DNA from: Blattamonas nauphoetae
Lineage: Eukaryota; Preaxostyla; Oxymonadida
Assembly: GCA_033064195.1 (NCBI GenBank)
Contig: JARBJD010000130.1
Location: forward strand, 1-64,000
Reading direction: 5' to 3'
DNA length: 64,000 nucleotides
The notes below the pieces were generated by a model that saw only the letters and a list, made by a program, of their open reading frames with translations, did no database searches and was not told the origin of the DNA. Made by a program: the position numbers and the translations under genes. This document shows, in pieces, positions 1 through 9,679 of the stretch; position 1 is the stretch's first letter, and every line of letters begins with the position of its first letter.

Positions 1-3000
1 TTGCTTCAATTCGATCATTCATGAATGAGGTCACAAATGGTTCAAATCCAGCATGTCTCGAAAAGACCATCACACTCTTAATGTCATCAATAATGAAGTG
101 GCAACAGTCGATGAGGAACCACAGATAGTATGTCGAAAAGAACATATACTGATCGTGTGTGCTTAATAGTTGAGTCAGCTTTCTTTGTTTGTCATCAGTC
201 TTCAATCCATGTTTCTTCATCAACGAATAAGTCTTCTCTCCAATGTTTTCTTCTGTCGTATTGACAACAATGTTTCTGAAGATTGGTGGGAAGTTAATGA
301 ACTCATTGATGTATTTCTCATCGATGTGTCCTTTCAATTCTGCAACAAATAGTGTCTTCTGATTCTTGTCTTCAATGATCTTTCGACATTCTTGATCACC
401 TGTTGCGGTGTACAAACATCGTCCTGGCATGTACATTCTGTGATTGGTGTATGGATTGTTCTTGTTCTTGATTGATGAGAAAGCACTTGGATAAAGTGAA
501 TTGAAATCAACACCACAGACATGAGTCATAATGTGTTCTGTATCTATTGATTTGACTTTTCCGTCTTCATAAGTGAAGTGATTGATTGGTGTAACGTCTT
601 TGATGTTCTGTCTATGTTGAACATTCGATAATCCACCAGTCACTGCGACTCTCAGTTTGTGATAGGTCTGCTCATGTGTCAGAGTCATTGGAAGAGATTT
701 CCAGATGCAGTACTTCTTCAGTTGAATTCTCAATCTAGTGAGATGTTCGTCTTTGTCTGACTTGTACGTGTTGCAGTAATCACAGCAGATCTTCACGTTC
801 TCTTTTGAATGTCCTTTCGAATTGTCGATTCTGTCTAACGTTGGTCGAACTGCTTGTGAGAAGTGACATTTGCAGATGTAGCAAACTCTCTTGCACTGTT
901 GAACAAACCAATCGAAATCTGATTCAGTGACATTGTTTGTAGTATTGCGATGTGCTTTCTGGTCTTGATAAATGTACGATGCAACCTTGTACTTCCAGTA
1001 TTGTTTGGTGATTTTTATTTCACCAGATTGATCCACTCCATTGAAATCATCATCGATATCGAAGTCCTTGTACGCACAGGCATACTTGATTGCTGATGCA
1101 TTTGCTGACAGTGAGAGATTGTGCAGCATGTCCACTTTGTATTGGAAGTTCAGATCAATCAGATTGTCCAGTGGTGCAATCATGCATTCGACGTCTCTAA
1201 TGTTGTAGAATTTCAGATATTCCCATCTGTTCTTGAATCCTTGTTTGTTCCAATCGTCAAGGTACAATTGATAATCGCTGTCAGACATTTCACTGTTGTT
1301 CAGACTGGAGTAGAATTCATATTTGGAGAATGGTTCCTGTTTACTCAGCACTGTGTCGTAGTCTGATGAATCGAATGATTCGTAAGCAAAGAATGATTTC
1401 TGAAGTGTGGTGTTTCCTCCAAATGCTTTGACTGCATTATCCAAAGTCATTGGTCCTGTGTACGACATCATGTCAATGAATCGAAGAACTTGTTGTGTTT
1501 TCTCGTGTCTGATCAGTACTTGTTTGTACTTCGTTGTGGATCCAAGGAAGCTCACGACTTTCCAATCCTTGTCAACGAGATCACGAAAGATGAGATTGAT
1601 GTCGAATCTGGAGCTGTTGAATCCAATGACACTGACTTCATTTTGCGAAGGAATCTCTGGGTCATCATAGTAGTTGTCCTCTCGAACTGTCTCAGCATAT
1701 TTGAAGAGTTCTCTGATCCACTGCTTCACAAAGTCCTTTCCATCTCGAAGATCAAAGTAGATTGACTTCACTCCTGATTTTGTTTTGACTGCTGATGCGA
1801 CGGAGAGAGGCTTCAGATGTGAAATCAATTGTGTATTGTCATCAGAGAAGAGATTGTCAAGAATGAGATCTTCCATTGTTTCGAAATCGTATGTGATGTA
1901 GTATTGCGTTGGTTTGAATTCGTCTTGTCTTTTATGTGCCATCAGAAACTCATAAGTTCTATTGTTCAGGATATGTGGAACATAAGGTCTTGGTGTCTTG
2001 TCAAGTGAGATCTTCTTCACATGTTTTCCATCAAGTTCTTTGCACTCTCTGAGATGCTTCTCAAAATCTCTGCTGTAGTTTTTATTCTTCACTTGGAATC
2101 CTCTTGACTGACAATAAGGACAGAGTTTGTATCCAGTGATTTTCTCAGGATCAACGATGTACATCACATGAACGAGAGTTGACGTCAGTGGAATCATCAG
2201 GATGGGAAGAACACGAGCATCATCATTTTCGTTGACATACGATTGGCTCAGGAAGTAACGACCCCTTTGGGGGTCACTAGTCGAACTAGAGTTCGGGTAC
2301 TTCTTGTTGTCCTCATCGTACTCATAGATGTGAACTGTGATGTTAAATTCTTGCATCGCTTTCTCAATGTCACATGCAATATCAAATCCAGGATAGTTGC
2401 GCAAGTGCTCAGTCAGTTGATGTGGTTTGAGATGGGTCAGCTTTTTATGCACAGCAAACAGTCTTTTTGCTTCAACGTTTCTCATGTTGATTGATATTTT
2501 CTTGCCAGGAACCTCAGGAAGTGTGAGGAACGATAATGATTGAAAGAAGCAAAGGTTGAACTCAGAATCGATGTACCGAACGTTTCTCGTTTTGATGTGT
2601 TCAGTGAGAATAGCATTTGCTTTTCCTGCAACTGGGAATCGATAGACTGCAACTAGAATTGAGTGGAATGCAATATACATAGTCTTCGCATCCATTAGTG
2701 TTCTCTCTTGAGATTCTTTGATGAGATTGATCGCATATTTTGAATACTCATTGATATCTCCTGAACTTCTGATCACTGTTGGGAAGCTCTTCGATGTATT
2801 CTCCAGTTCTGGTCTGAAATCCTTGTATGTTGTCTCATCTTTGTCTTTTCTCTCAAGAATCTTTCCAAAGTCAATGCTTATCTTGAATGGATGATCCTTC
2901 TCTTTGTCGAACACAGCTTTGATGAAGGTTGTGATTTCTTCAACATTCTTCAGATGATTGTGAAAGTACAGCTGATATGGTTTTCCATTATCTTCAACCT

Positions 3001-3559
3001 TCTCGACCTCATTCTTTTTGAACTTTCTCCGTGCATCCATGATACAAGAATTGAATGCTGCTTTGTCGCGTGGTTCAGCTAGTAATATACATTCTTCAAA
3101 TCCATCAAATATCTGCACTTCTCTTTTTTCCATCAGTTCATTTTTCTTTTGAATGATCAACAGATTCTTCATCCAATGATCCATCAACTTCTCTTCTATT
3201 GATTTCAGTTTCCACGTCATTTTGAACACTTGCTTCTTCAGTTCATCTTTGTTCACTCTTGGATTTGCTTTCATGTTCTCAACAATCATTCGGTGAGCGA
3301 GTCGATCTTCTGACGCCATCTGTTGTCGAAGTTTCACTTGTTCAATAAAATCTGGAATGAGGTTGAGATCGAGATTCTTTATTGGATATGGAAACTCGAG
3401 ATCTTTGTGTTGAAGCATATTCAGGAGAAATGATCTGTGATGTTGATAATTCTTACTGTCAGGACTGTACGTTCGACCATCAATAAATTGAAATTGTGTA
3501 TTCGGAAAGAGGTCTCGAATTTCTTGAATTCTATTTTTGATTGGTTTTAGCAGTGCCAT
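1..3559 (-). CDS. Polinton DNA polymerase B (pPolB), runs off the left edge
   Basis: Start chosen at 3559, where the ATG lies inside a TAAATG motif after a T-rich box. The frame stays open to position 1, about 1186 residues. In order: an N-terminal region of about 500 residues, exonuclease motif I (YDFETME, about residue 557), exonuclease II (NSSRFD, about 650), exonuclease III (YNIRD, about 790), an HNH-like Cys cluster (about 885-933, with CYICKCHF and the later CCDYCN) and polymerase motif A (DFNSLYPS, about 1020). Motifs B and C lie beyond the window but are visible in the P2 homologue. The family replicates the element with a protein primer. It is closely similar to the P2 polymerase along its length. 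Membership in the pPolB group is firm; function of the N-terminal region is unknown to me. Confidence 0.9.
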   Translation of the reverse strand, partial: MALLKPIKNRIQEIRDLFPNTQFQFIDGRTYSPDSKNYQHHRSFLLNMLQHKDLEFPYPIKNLDLNLIPDFIEQVKLRQQMASEDRLAHRMIVENMKANPRVNKDELKKQVFKMTWKLKSIEEKLMDHWMKNLLIIQKKNELMEKREVQIFDGFEECILLAEPRDKAAFNSCIMDARRKFKKNEVEKVEDNGKPYQLYFHNHLKNVEEITTFIKAVFDKEKDHPFKISIDFGKILERKDKDETTYKDFRPELENTSKSFPTVIRSSGDINEYSKYAINLIKESQERTLMDAKTMYIAFHSILVAVYRFPVAGKANAILTEHIKTRNVRYIDSEFNLCFFQSLSFLTLPEVPGKKISINMRNVEAKRLFAVHKKLTHLKPHQLTEHLRNYPGFDIACDIEKAMQEFNITVHIYEYDEDNKKYPNSSSTSDPQRGRYFLSQSYVNENDDARVLPILMIPLTSTLVHVMYIVDPEKITGYKLCPYCQSRGFQVKNKNYSRDFEKHLRECKELDGKHVKKISLDKTPRPYVPHILNNRTYEFLMAHKRQDEFKPTQYYITYDFETMEDLILDNLFSDDNTQLISHLKPLSVASAVKTKSGVKSIYFDLRDGKDFVKQWIRELFKYAETVREDNYYDDPEIPSQNEVSVIGFNSSRFDINLIFRDLVDKDWKVVSFLGSTTKYKQVLIRHEKTQQVLRFIDMMSYTGPMTLDNAVKAFGGNTTLQKSFFAYESFDSSDYDTVLSKQEPFSKYEFYSSLNNSEMSDSDYQLYLDDWNKQGFKNRWEYLKFYNIRDVECMIAPLDNLIDLNFQYKVDMLHNLSLSANASAIKYACAYKDFDIDDDFNGVDQSGEIKITKQYWKYKVASYIYQDQKAHRNTTNNVTESDFDWFVQQCKRVCYICKCHFSQAVRPTLDRIDNSKGHSKENVKICCDYCNTYKSDKDEHLTRLRIQLKKYCIWKSLPMTLTHEQTYHKLRVAVTGGLSNVQHRQNIKDVTPINHFTYEDGKVKSIDTEHIMTHVCGVDFNSLYPSAFSSIKNKNNPYTNHRMYMPGRCLYTATGDQECRKIIEDKNQKTLFVAELKGHIDEKYINEFINFPPIFRNIVVNTTEENIGEKTYSLMKKHGLKTDDKQRKLTQLLSTHDQYMFFSTYYLWFLIDCCHFIIDDIKSVMVFSRHAGFEPFVTSFMNDRIEA

Positions 3560-3580
3560 TTACTACAAAATAAAAAATTC
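3557..3580 (-). promoter_or_regulatory. TAAATG-type start motif with T-rich box, P1 polymerase
   Basis: Read on the minus strand, a run of six T, then ATTTTG, then GTAGTAAATG places the start codon inside TAAATG. The same arrangement precedes most Polinton genes in this window and none of the host genes. Confidence 0.6.
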
Positions 3581-3602
3581 GAAAATAAAAAAAGTTGAGC
3601 GT

Positions 3603-3992
3603 TTATTTCTGTTTTCTCAGATGGGGCTTTTTCTTAGCAGTCAGCCATGCATCAAGTCTAATTCTGAACACTTCACTTCCACCAATCTCTCGATATGTGA
3701 ATGGAACCAGAACTTTCGTGTACTCACCGACGAGTTCACAATTGTATTTCTTCAGTTCATTTTCAACAAAGGATTGAGTGTAGTGTCGACGTTTCGCTAA
3801 GTGAGGTCTGTTTCCTTGATTCCACAACTTTGGTTTTATTCTCCATTCAACACCTTCATGAACATACGTCACCGGCACATTATTTCTAACATACTCAGAG
3901 ACTAGCGAACAGTTCTCTTCTCTCATTGATTCAATTAATGCTTGTTCTGAACATACTCGACGTCTTTCCTTGTACATCGCAGTTGGATTCAT
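3603..3992 (-). CDS. Polinton small two-repeat protein (129 aa)
   Basis: Two tandem repeats of about 55 residues. Repeat 1 has NCSLVSEYV, then VEWRIKPKLWNQGNRPHL; repeat 2 has NCELVGEYTK, then FRIRLDAWLTAKKKPHL. The shared core is NCxLVxEY, an aromatic strand, then a W and a basic PHL tail. It reminds me of the short repeats found next to homing endonucleases and in giant-virus proteins (DUF723 type), with the usual metal-binding Cys positions replaced; that link is inference. The ATG at 3992 sits in a TAAATG motif. It lies directly upstream of the polymerase gene with a 43-bp gap. Basic and probably nucleic-acid binding, but function is unknown. Confidence 0.75.
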   Translation of the reverse strand: MNPTAMYKERRRVCSEQALIESMREENCSLVSEYVRNNVPVTYVHEGVEWRIKPKLWNQGNRPHLAKRRHYTQSFVENELKKYNCELVGEYTKVLVPFTYREIGGSEVFRIRLDAWLTAKKKPHLRKQK

Positions 3993-4010
3993 TTAATACA
4001 AATTAAAAAA
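3990..4010 (-). promoter_or_regulatory. TAAATG-type start motif with T-rich box, P1 small gene
   Basis: On the minus strand: six T, AATTTG, then TATTAAATG. Matches the motif at 3557-3580 in order and spacing. Confidence 0.6.
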
Positions 4011-5680
4011 TTCAGAATTAGATTTTCATTCGTTGTTTTCTCAGTTTTGGATTTGTCACCAGAAAGGAGGATCAATGGGTTCGATCACTCATTTCTCAAG
4101 AGTGCTTGTTTCGTTCTGATTTGTCGCGTTTGGAATCTCCTGAACTCCAGGATCATCATGGTATGCTTCTTTTTTCCTTTTCCGAACTTTTGCAGAGTTA
4201 TGCAGGGTTTCAGGATCGGTCGTGGATCTCGGTACTTTTATGTAAAAGCAGTATGCCACTCTCATTTCTCTCTTATTTCAGACTTGTTTTCACTAGTTTT
4301 AGTCGAATTGTCACCTCATTCTCATTCGTTACCATCTCATTTTTGACCTCACTTCAGTCTTCGTTTTCTCGTTGTTTCCTCTTTTTACCATTTCATTCAT
4401 ACTCAGTTCGCTCAAACTTTTCTCGAATACAACACACTAATTCTCGTTTACTGAGTTTTCCGGACTTTTGCAGAGATCCGCCATTCAACGGCTCACTTCA
4501 TATCTCGGTATTTTTCCGGAAAATCCAACATTTCACATACTTATTTGAATCATTTTTGTTCTTTTTAAGCGAAAAACCGGAACACAGACCTAATTTTCAC
4601 TATTGGTGTCACATTTCACACCCTTTTCACGATCGTCAATTTCCCTCTCAGTTTCATACTTGCCCGTTTCATTGTTGGTTGTTTCGCTTTCTTTTACTCT
4701 GTTTTTGGGAAAAGTTGATGAAAAGTTGACTAAAATGATGTGCTAGTGAAGTGAGAACGGCCCACAAAATGGAAGTGATATGAGCAAAATGAAGAGGAAT
4801 GGTGAAGAGATCATATGTGAAATGGGGAGAGAAAGTGATGAAATGAAAGGGACTACAGTCGGTTTTGAAGTGACAAAAACGGTCAAAAGTTGAGAAGTGA
4901 AAACATGAAAAAGTGACTTTATGGGAGAACTATCCGACAAAATCTCCTCAAAATTCAGGCACACCTTACTCATACCGTGAGAAAGAAGGATTTGCAGTGA
5001 AATTCAGATTAAAAAATCCATAGTGTCAAAATGTTGGTGCAAATGTGTCGTCAGAGGTGTGATCAAAGAACCAACAAAATGAAACTAAGGAAATGCGCTA
5101 TACGTCTCGCGTTGACTTATGTTCGTTAAAATGATGCAATAACGGAGTAAATGAAGTGAAAGTAGTGAAATGTGAAAATTCATGAAAAAGTGTCCGAATG
5201 TAGAGGTGTCAAAAGTTTTCAGAGATGAATGACACAAAAAGACGCCAACTAGCGTTTTCACACCCAAAAACACCGTAAGACGACGAAAAGTGATCAAAAG
5301 GACATAGTCCCGAACGTCCATACCTTTTCTAAAAAATCTCAAAAACGCGAAAAAACCTCAATGGGTCGGATCAAACCAAAAATCTCAGAAGTGCTTTTAT
5401 CGAAAATCCTACCTTTCAAAATGATTTCCGTCGCAATCAAACGTGTTTGAACACAATTTGAGCCATAAAGGTGTTCATAGTGGCGAAATCCGAACATCGA
5501 CTTTTTCGACACTTTTTCGACCTAAGTTCGGTACACAGTTCGACGAATTCTCAACCGATTTTCATCAGGATTGTCTTGATCGATGACCGACAGTGTCCCC
5601 GAGATTTTAGAATTTTTTCAGAATTTTTCGAAATGGTTCAACTGTTGGTTTCGACTGATTTGTAGTCAAAAATAGATTTT
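4010..5680. other. Polinton noncoding block with strand-composition switch
   Basis: No gene. From about 4030 to 4735 the plus strand is pyrimidine-rich, dominated by TTTCAC, CATTTC and CTCATT words; from about 4740 to 5400 it is purine-rich with AAGTGA and GAAATG words. The switch falls in a short conserved stretch that includes GTGCTA and CAAAATG. A homologous block with the same switch lies at 61.89-64 kb in P3, sharing the phrase GACTTATGTTCGTTAAAATG (about 5113 here and 63858 there). Conservation in two copies suggests a function in the element, such as an end, an origin or a packaging region; this is inference. Confidence 0.6.
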
Positions 5681-5688
5681 CAGTAGTT

Positions 5689-6281
5689 TCAAGACCTTTC
5701 ATGGTACTTTTTCAAGTGAGGACGGTCTCCAAAATACAACCAATTGTCCAAGCGAACGTAATACTCATTCTTTGTTCGTAAATCGCGGTATTTGAATGGT
5801 TCAAGCACCTTTGTGTACGTTCCAATGAGTTCACAATTCTCTTTTTTCAATTCATTTTCAACAAACGATTGTGTGTATCGTTTTCGTTTGTTCTGATGAG
5901 TTCTGAATCCTTTCATCCATTTTGATGGGATGACTATCCATTCGATTCCTTCATGTCGATATGTTACTGGAGTACTAGAATGAGTGTATTCAGAAATGAG
6001 TTCACAATTTTCATTTTCATTGATTCAATTAGCTTCTCTTTTGTACAACAATTTGTTGCCCGAAGATATCTCTGACGATTTGTATGTGGTCTAGATCCTT
6101 TCACGAAAGCATTGACATACACACGATAAATCTCATCTGGTTTATCTTCGAGATAGTATTCGAAAGTGCTTCCAGTGAGATATGTTGTTCCTTGTCGATT
6201 GAGAGTCGGAGGTGATTTCATGATCAAATTATCTTTCTCGAGAATTTCTAGGAGTTGTGTTGGTGTCAAGACGCTGCTCAT
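5689..6281 (-). pseudogene. Remnant of the Polinton small-repeat protein family
   Basis: Minus-strand reading gives three copies of the same repeat: one with GSRPHTNRQRYLRA near the start, one with NCELIGTYTK and YYVRLDNWLYFGDRPHLKK near the end, and a partial one between. The start at 6281 lies in a TATAAAATG motif after a T-rich box, as in the other Polinton genes. It lies on the far side of the asymmetric block from the 3603-3992 gene, so copies of this gene flank that block in P1. Looks broken, about one break. Confidence 0.6.
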
Positions 6282-6419
6282 TTTATACAAATTAAAAATT
6301 GAATAAAAAGAAATCGACGTTGTTTTCTGAAAGTACTCAAAAAGCTTCAAAAAAGACGCTTCAAAATGAGGTCATTTTTTGGCAATTATTTTCGAATTTA
6401 CTGCAAAATATTGACTACT

Positions 6420-6700
6420 CTGAAATGTCAATATTTCAGGAGTAAGTGAGATGGAAATTAGAAGGAGTCATATTAAAAAAAATCAATTGGCTTTGAGATT
6501 TAAATTGATTTCTCGTTCCAATTCTCCTAGGAGTATCACCTATGGCAATCTGGTTCCCATTTCGTCTATATCACTACTCTGGGAATGTCAATTTGCTTTG
6601 AAAGAACAACAGAATGGTCACACCGATTGTTGTGTCAATCGGCATGATGATTTTGCCCAGTAGTATCGTCTATACCAACGTGGTTCCCAATTCGTTCTAT
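6420..6700. repeat. Diverged direct repeat in intergenic DNA
   Basis: Two diverged copies of about 50 bp share TGGTTCCCA, TCGT and TATAyCACTACT (near 6531-6585 and 6661-6710). No gene seen. Confidence 0.4.
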
Positions 6701-6977
6701 ACACTACTGAGATCTCCTTCACTCCATCATTGTTCGCATTCATTCCTTCATTTCCTCTCCATTGAGTTGTATGCCTCTTTATTCTTGGATAATATCTCGT
6801 TGGACGTGTGTAGACTCGAATTACGTCTGAAACGAAAGATCTACTCAACCCAACATAAGAAATGTTCAAGAAAAATAAATGTTTCGGAGGGGTTTAACAA
6901 AGATGTTGAGGAAGGAGGAAGAGTAGTAAGGGAAGATGGGGTGTGGTGGAGAAGAATGGAAGGAAAAGGGACACAGA

Positions 6978-8706
6978 TAGGCTTGTCTGACCGGCACTGA
7001 CCGGTCAGTTTTCGCCGAAAAGTACTGACGGTCACTGACCGGAGAAATTCTGAAACCCATTATCGAGAGTTACCGTTTCTCCGAAGGTGAACAGATTTAA
7101 ATTGACCGAAACTCAATTGCATGATTTTCAGAGTCTTTTCTTCTGGATCTAAGCTGGTTTTGTTTCAAATCACTTATTTCAATCTATTCATGTAGTTTTT
7201 TTGTATATAACCGAATCTTTTGGTTCGATAACTTTTAGTGTTGATCGACCCATTAATTGTTCCAGGCTGATTGGAAAAAGTCAAAAACAAGTGAAATCTC
7301 ATATTCGTTGATAATAAAGAAATAAGAAACCAAGTAGATGTCCATGTACATTATGTCTGGCCTGATATGTACACTGTAGTCTTCCACTGTCTTGCGCCTT
7401 TCCGTGACATGTTGTAAGCTCACTTTTCCCCATGTTCTGTTCTCCATTCCTCTCCCGTTGATATCAAGAATCAATCACAGTCGTTGCTTGGATGAGTCGA
7501 ACACATCGACGATGATCTGGTCGAGGAGTGCAATTCGTAGGATTGGATGATCCTTGCGTTCCTTTTATCAATTTATCCGTCGGCATCTCTTTCGTAATGA
7601 GCAGAATATCGGTTGATCGCGATTGTGTCCTTGCGATGACGGAAGAGGAGGTGAATGATGAAGTGGAGAAAGAGAGAGAACAAAGAAGAGTCCTGGGAAG
7701 GCGAACGAGGAGATCCTGTTGATGATGTTCGATTCTGGTTGAAGATGTCATCTGGCACGATAGATTGGCGTGAGTCAGCTCCTGAACAAACTGCCAGTTC
7801 TTTTCACTCTTCATCCAACTCCACGTCTTGGTGCAGGAGAATGCAGGATCAAAATTGGTTCTGATGCTGGACTCATGTTTCCAGATCCGTGCGTGACGGC
7901 TACAATGATTTCTTTCGAAGAGAGAAGGACTGAATGTGTAAAGCGATGCCTCACTCGACAGCTCGTCAAGAAAACGGTAGCATGCGTTCGTGATTGTGCA
8001 GTTAATATCCTCCAACAGCATTCTGCGAAGTTCGTCTTCACTTTGCATTAGTTCTTCGTTTCTACGTTGGAGTTTGGCAAGAATCTCTTCGGTTTCTTTT
8101 CGTTTGGCTTCTTCTTCGAGCTGCCGCCGCATTTTGACTTCAAGTTGTTGCTGTTCGAGTTTTCGGTTGACTTCATCGTCTTCCTTTTGTTTCTTCCCTT
8201 CTTCTTCCTTTTCACGTTGCTTGTCATCACGGAGTTGGGCTTAATCTGAAAGACGACCGTCCTCCTCCATGTCTGAACGAGTCCACTTTGTTTGTCGTGT
8301 TGGATTGAAGCGAGTCAGATCATCCCCATCATGGAGGTTAGATCCATCCTTTTCTTGTCGTCGAGATCGACACGGCGAACGAGGACGACGACTCGTCGGA
8401 CGAGACCGTCGGACGAGACCGTCGGAGTGACTGTCTTTCCATCAGGCATGTCCGATCCTTCCACTCTAATCCACAATCTAGTCCCAGTCGTGATCGAGCG
8501 CACCAGAATCAAGAAAGAGGGACGGATCGCGGACAGAATTGAAAAGTGACTGTCACATGATTTCAGTAAGAACAGAGTGACATTATTATCTGCAATCGTG
8601 CCAGTTTCTTATGAATATATGGTGTTTCTTGATCTGGTGAGATCGGACCCTTTGAAAAAAAGTGAACTGACACTGACCGGCACTTTTGGCCGGTCAGACA
8701 AGCCTA
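6978..8706. mobile_element. Non-autonomous hAT element with 8-bp target duplication
   Basis: The ends are TAGGCTTGTCTGACCGGC and its inverse. The 8-bp direct repeat GACACAGA flanks both sides (6970-6977 and 8707-8714), while the related unoccupied site at 18179-18186 has it once. An 8-bp duplication with TAGG-type ends defines the hAT superfamily. ACTGACCGG words recur near both ends as subterminal repeats. No hAT transposase is present inside; instead there is a decayed coiled-coil gene. The element must have been moved by a transposase encoded elsewhere. Confidence 0.88.
7464..8244 (-). pseudogene. Decayed coiled-coil gene carried by the hAT element
   Basis: From 8244 downward the minus strand reads as a charged coiled coil, with LRDDKQREKEEE then RRQLEEEAKRKETEEI and SEDELRRMLLED, before the frame becomes noisy after about residue 80. 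It continues open to 7464 but without a recognisable domain. Glu, Lys and Gln heptads suggest a cytoskeletal or scaffold protein. It lies wholly inside the hAT ends, so it is probably a captured host gene fragment. I cannot name the source gene. Confidence 0.5.
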
Positions 8707-8714
8707 GACACAGA

Positions 8715-8965
8715 ACATGGAGATTGAAAAATGAATACGAAAAATGACACGATTTCGAAAAATGACATTTTTTGATATCACTCTCATGATTATGCCTTGA
8801 TCAACCAGTGACACAAATCAATCTCCAACAGACCTTGAAAGAGGTGACAATGATCCACATGTCCGAACAAAAGGTGGAATATCGAAGAAAAGCAAGAATC
8901 TCTCATGAAAATGTCTCAATAGTTCCGTTAAACATTATTTAGGGGTACGATCGAAATCAATAAAA
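8715..8965. other. Intergenic region upstream of SKP1
   Basis: The first 100 bp is the right arm of the split foldback repeat. The rest is AT-rich and ends in AATCAATAAAA just before the SKP1 start. No gene seen. Confidence 0.5.
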
Positions 8966-9439
8966 ATGTCTGAAACTCTTACTCTCGTTTCTGCTGATGG
9001 AAAGACCTTGACCGCACCCAAGGATGCTATCATGCGTTCTGCCATGTTGAAGAACCTTCTTGAGGTTGCAGCAAACTCAGACGAACAGATTCCTCTTGAT
9101 TTCGTTCACAGTGAAGATCTTGAGAACATCATTGAATATTGCAAGTACCACGTTGAGGCCGAAGGGAAAGCGTCAGAGGGAGATATCTCGAAGTGGGATG
9201 GAGAATTCATCAACCGTGTGACCCAAGATGACCAGAAACATCTTCGCCTGATCCAGACGACAGATCAGCTCCAAATTGAAGGACTGTTCAAGCTTCTTGT
9301 GCAGGGAATTGTTCGCAAGCTGCACAACAAGACGCCAGAGCAGATCCGTGAGAAATGGAACATCCCAGATGATCTTCCAAAAGAAAAGAAAGACGAGATT
9401 TTCAACACGACGAACTGGCTGTACAAGAAATCGCAATAA
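8966..9439 (+). CDS. SKP1: SKP1, SCF ubiquitin ligase adaptor
   Basis: A single 157-residue exon. SKP1 links cullin-1 to F-box proteins in SCF E3 ubiquitin ligases in the cytosol and nucleus. An N-terminal BTB/POZ-like fold (about residues 4-65) opens with LTLVSADGKTL and contains IPLDFV and ENIIEYCKYH. The C-terminal Skp1 dimerisation domain (about 85-150) has LIQTTDQLQIEGLFKLL and IREKWNIPDDLPKEKKDEI, then WLYKKSQ, where the family ends in a similar tryptophan-containing tail. The length is typical. The start is supported by conservation from the second residue. It is convergent with the PRMT fragment 240 bp downstream. It appears intact and functional. Confidence 0.95.
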   Translation: MSETLTLVSADGKTLTAPKDAIMRSAMLKNLLEVAANSDEQIPLDFVHSEDLENIIEYCKYHVEAEGKASEGDISKWDGEFINRVTQDDQKHLRLIQTTDQLQIEGLFKLLVQGIVRKLHNKTPEQIREKWNIPDDLPKEKKDEIFNTTNWLYKKSQ

Positions 9440-9679
9440 GATGATAACTCACACCACGACCATTCCATTTCTCTGTCTACCCGACTCATTTCTTTGATAT
9501 TTTGAGATAAAATGGAGAAAAGTCAAATCAATAATTCTTCAGCCATTCTGACTCTATTTGTGTTGATTGTGTGATGTTCTCAGCCTAAATTGTCTCAAAC
9601 TCACGAATTTCTCGCATATTCAATGTGAAGTGTTTCGTTCATTCGAACACGCACAAACAGTCAGGAAACCAATCTTGCC

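Larger units (their letters stand above)
1..6440 (-). mobile_element. Polinton (Maverick) copy P1, partial at left window edge
   Basis: The minus strand carries a protein-primed family B DNA polymerase (1-3559), a small two-repeat protein gene (3603-3992), a long noncoding strand-asymmetric block (about 4010-5680) and a further remnant of the small-protein family (5689-6281). The same gene order, polymerase start then small gene then asymmetric block, recurs in P3 at 60.6-64 kb, so P1 and P3 belong to one subfamily. The left part, which should hold the rest of the polymerase and the structural genes, lies outside the window. The right end is uncertain: Polinton-like sequence fades near 6.3-6.44 kb and I found no target duplication. 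The visible polymerase is open throughout, so this copy looks whole in that part and is probably young; the outer small genes look broken in about one place. Confidence 0.85.
6705..8806. repeat. Foldback-repeat copy split by a hAT insertion
   Basis: Sequence at 6705-6977 and 8707-8806 matches, in the same order, 17921-18285 in the foldback repeat beside beta-tubulin, where the two halves are contiguous. This copy has been split by the hAT element at 6978-8706. The match is close enough to read the target duplication exactly. No gene of its own. Confidence 0.75.

Noticed and set aside
4106-4729. 207-codon Ser/Phe-rich frame
   Set aside because: Low-complexity T-rich sequence in the Polinton noncoding block; the P3 homologue does not conserve the frame.
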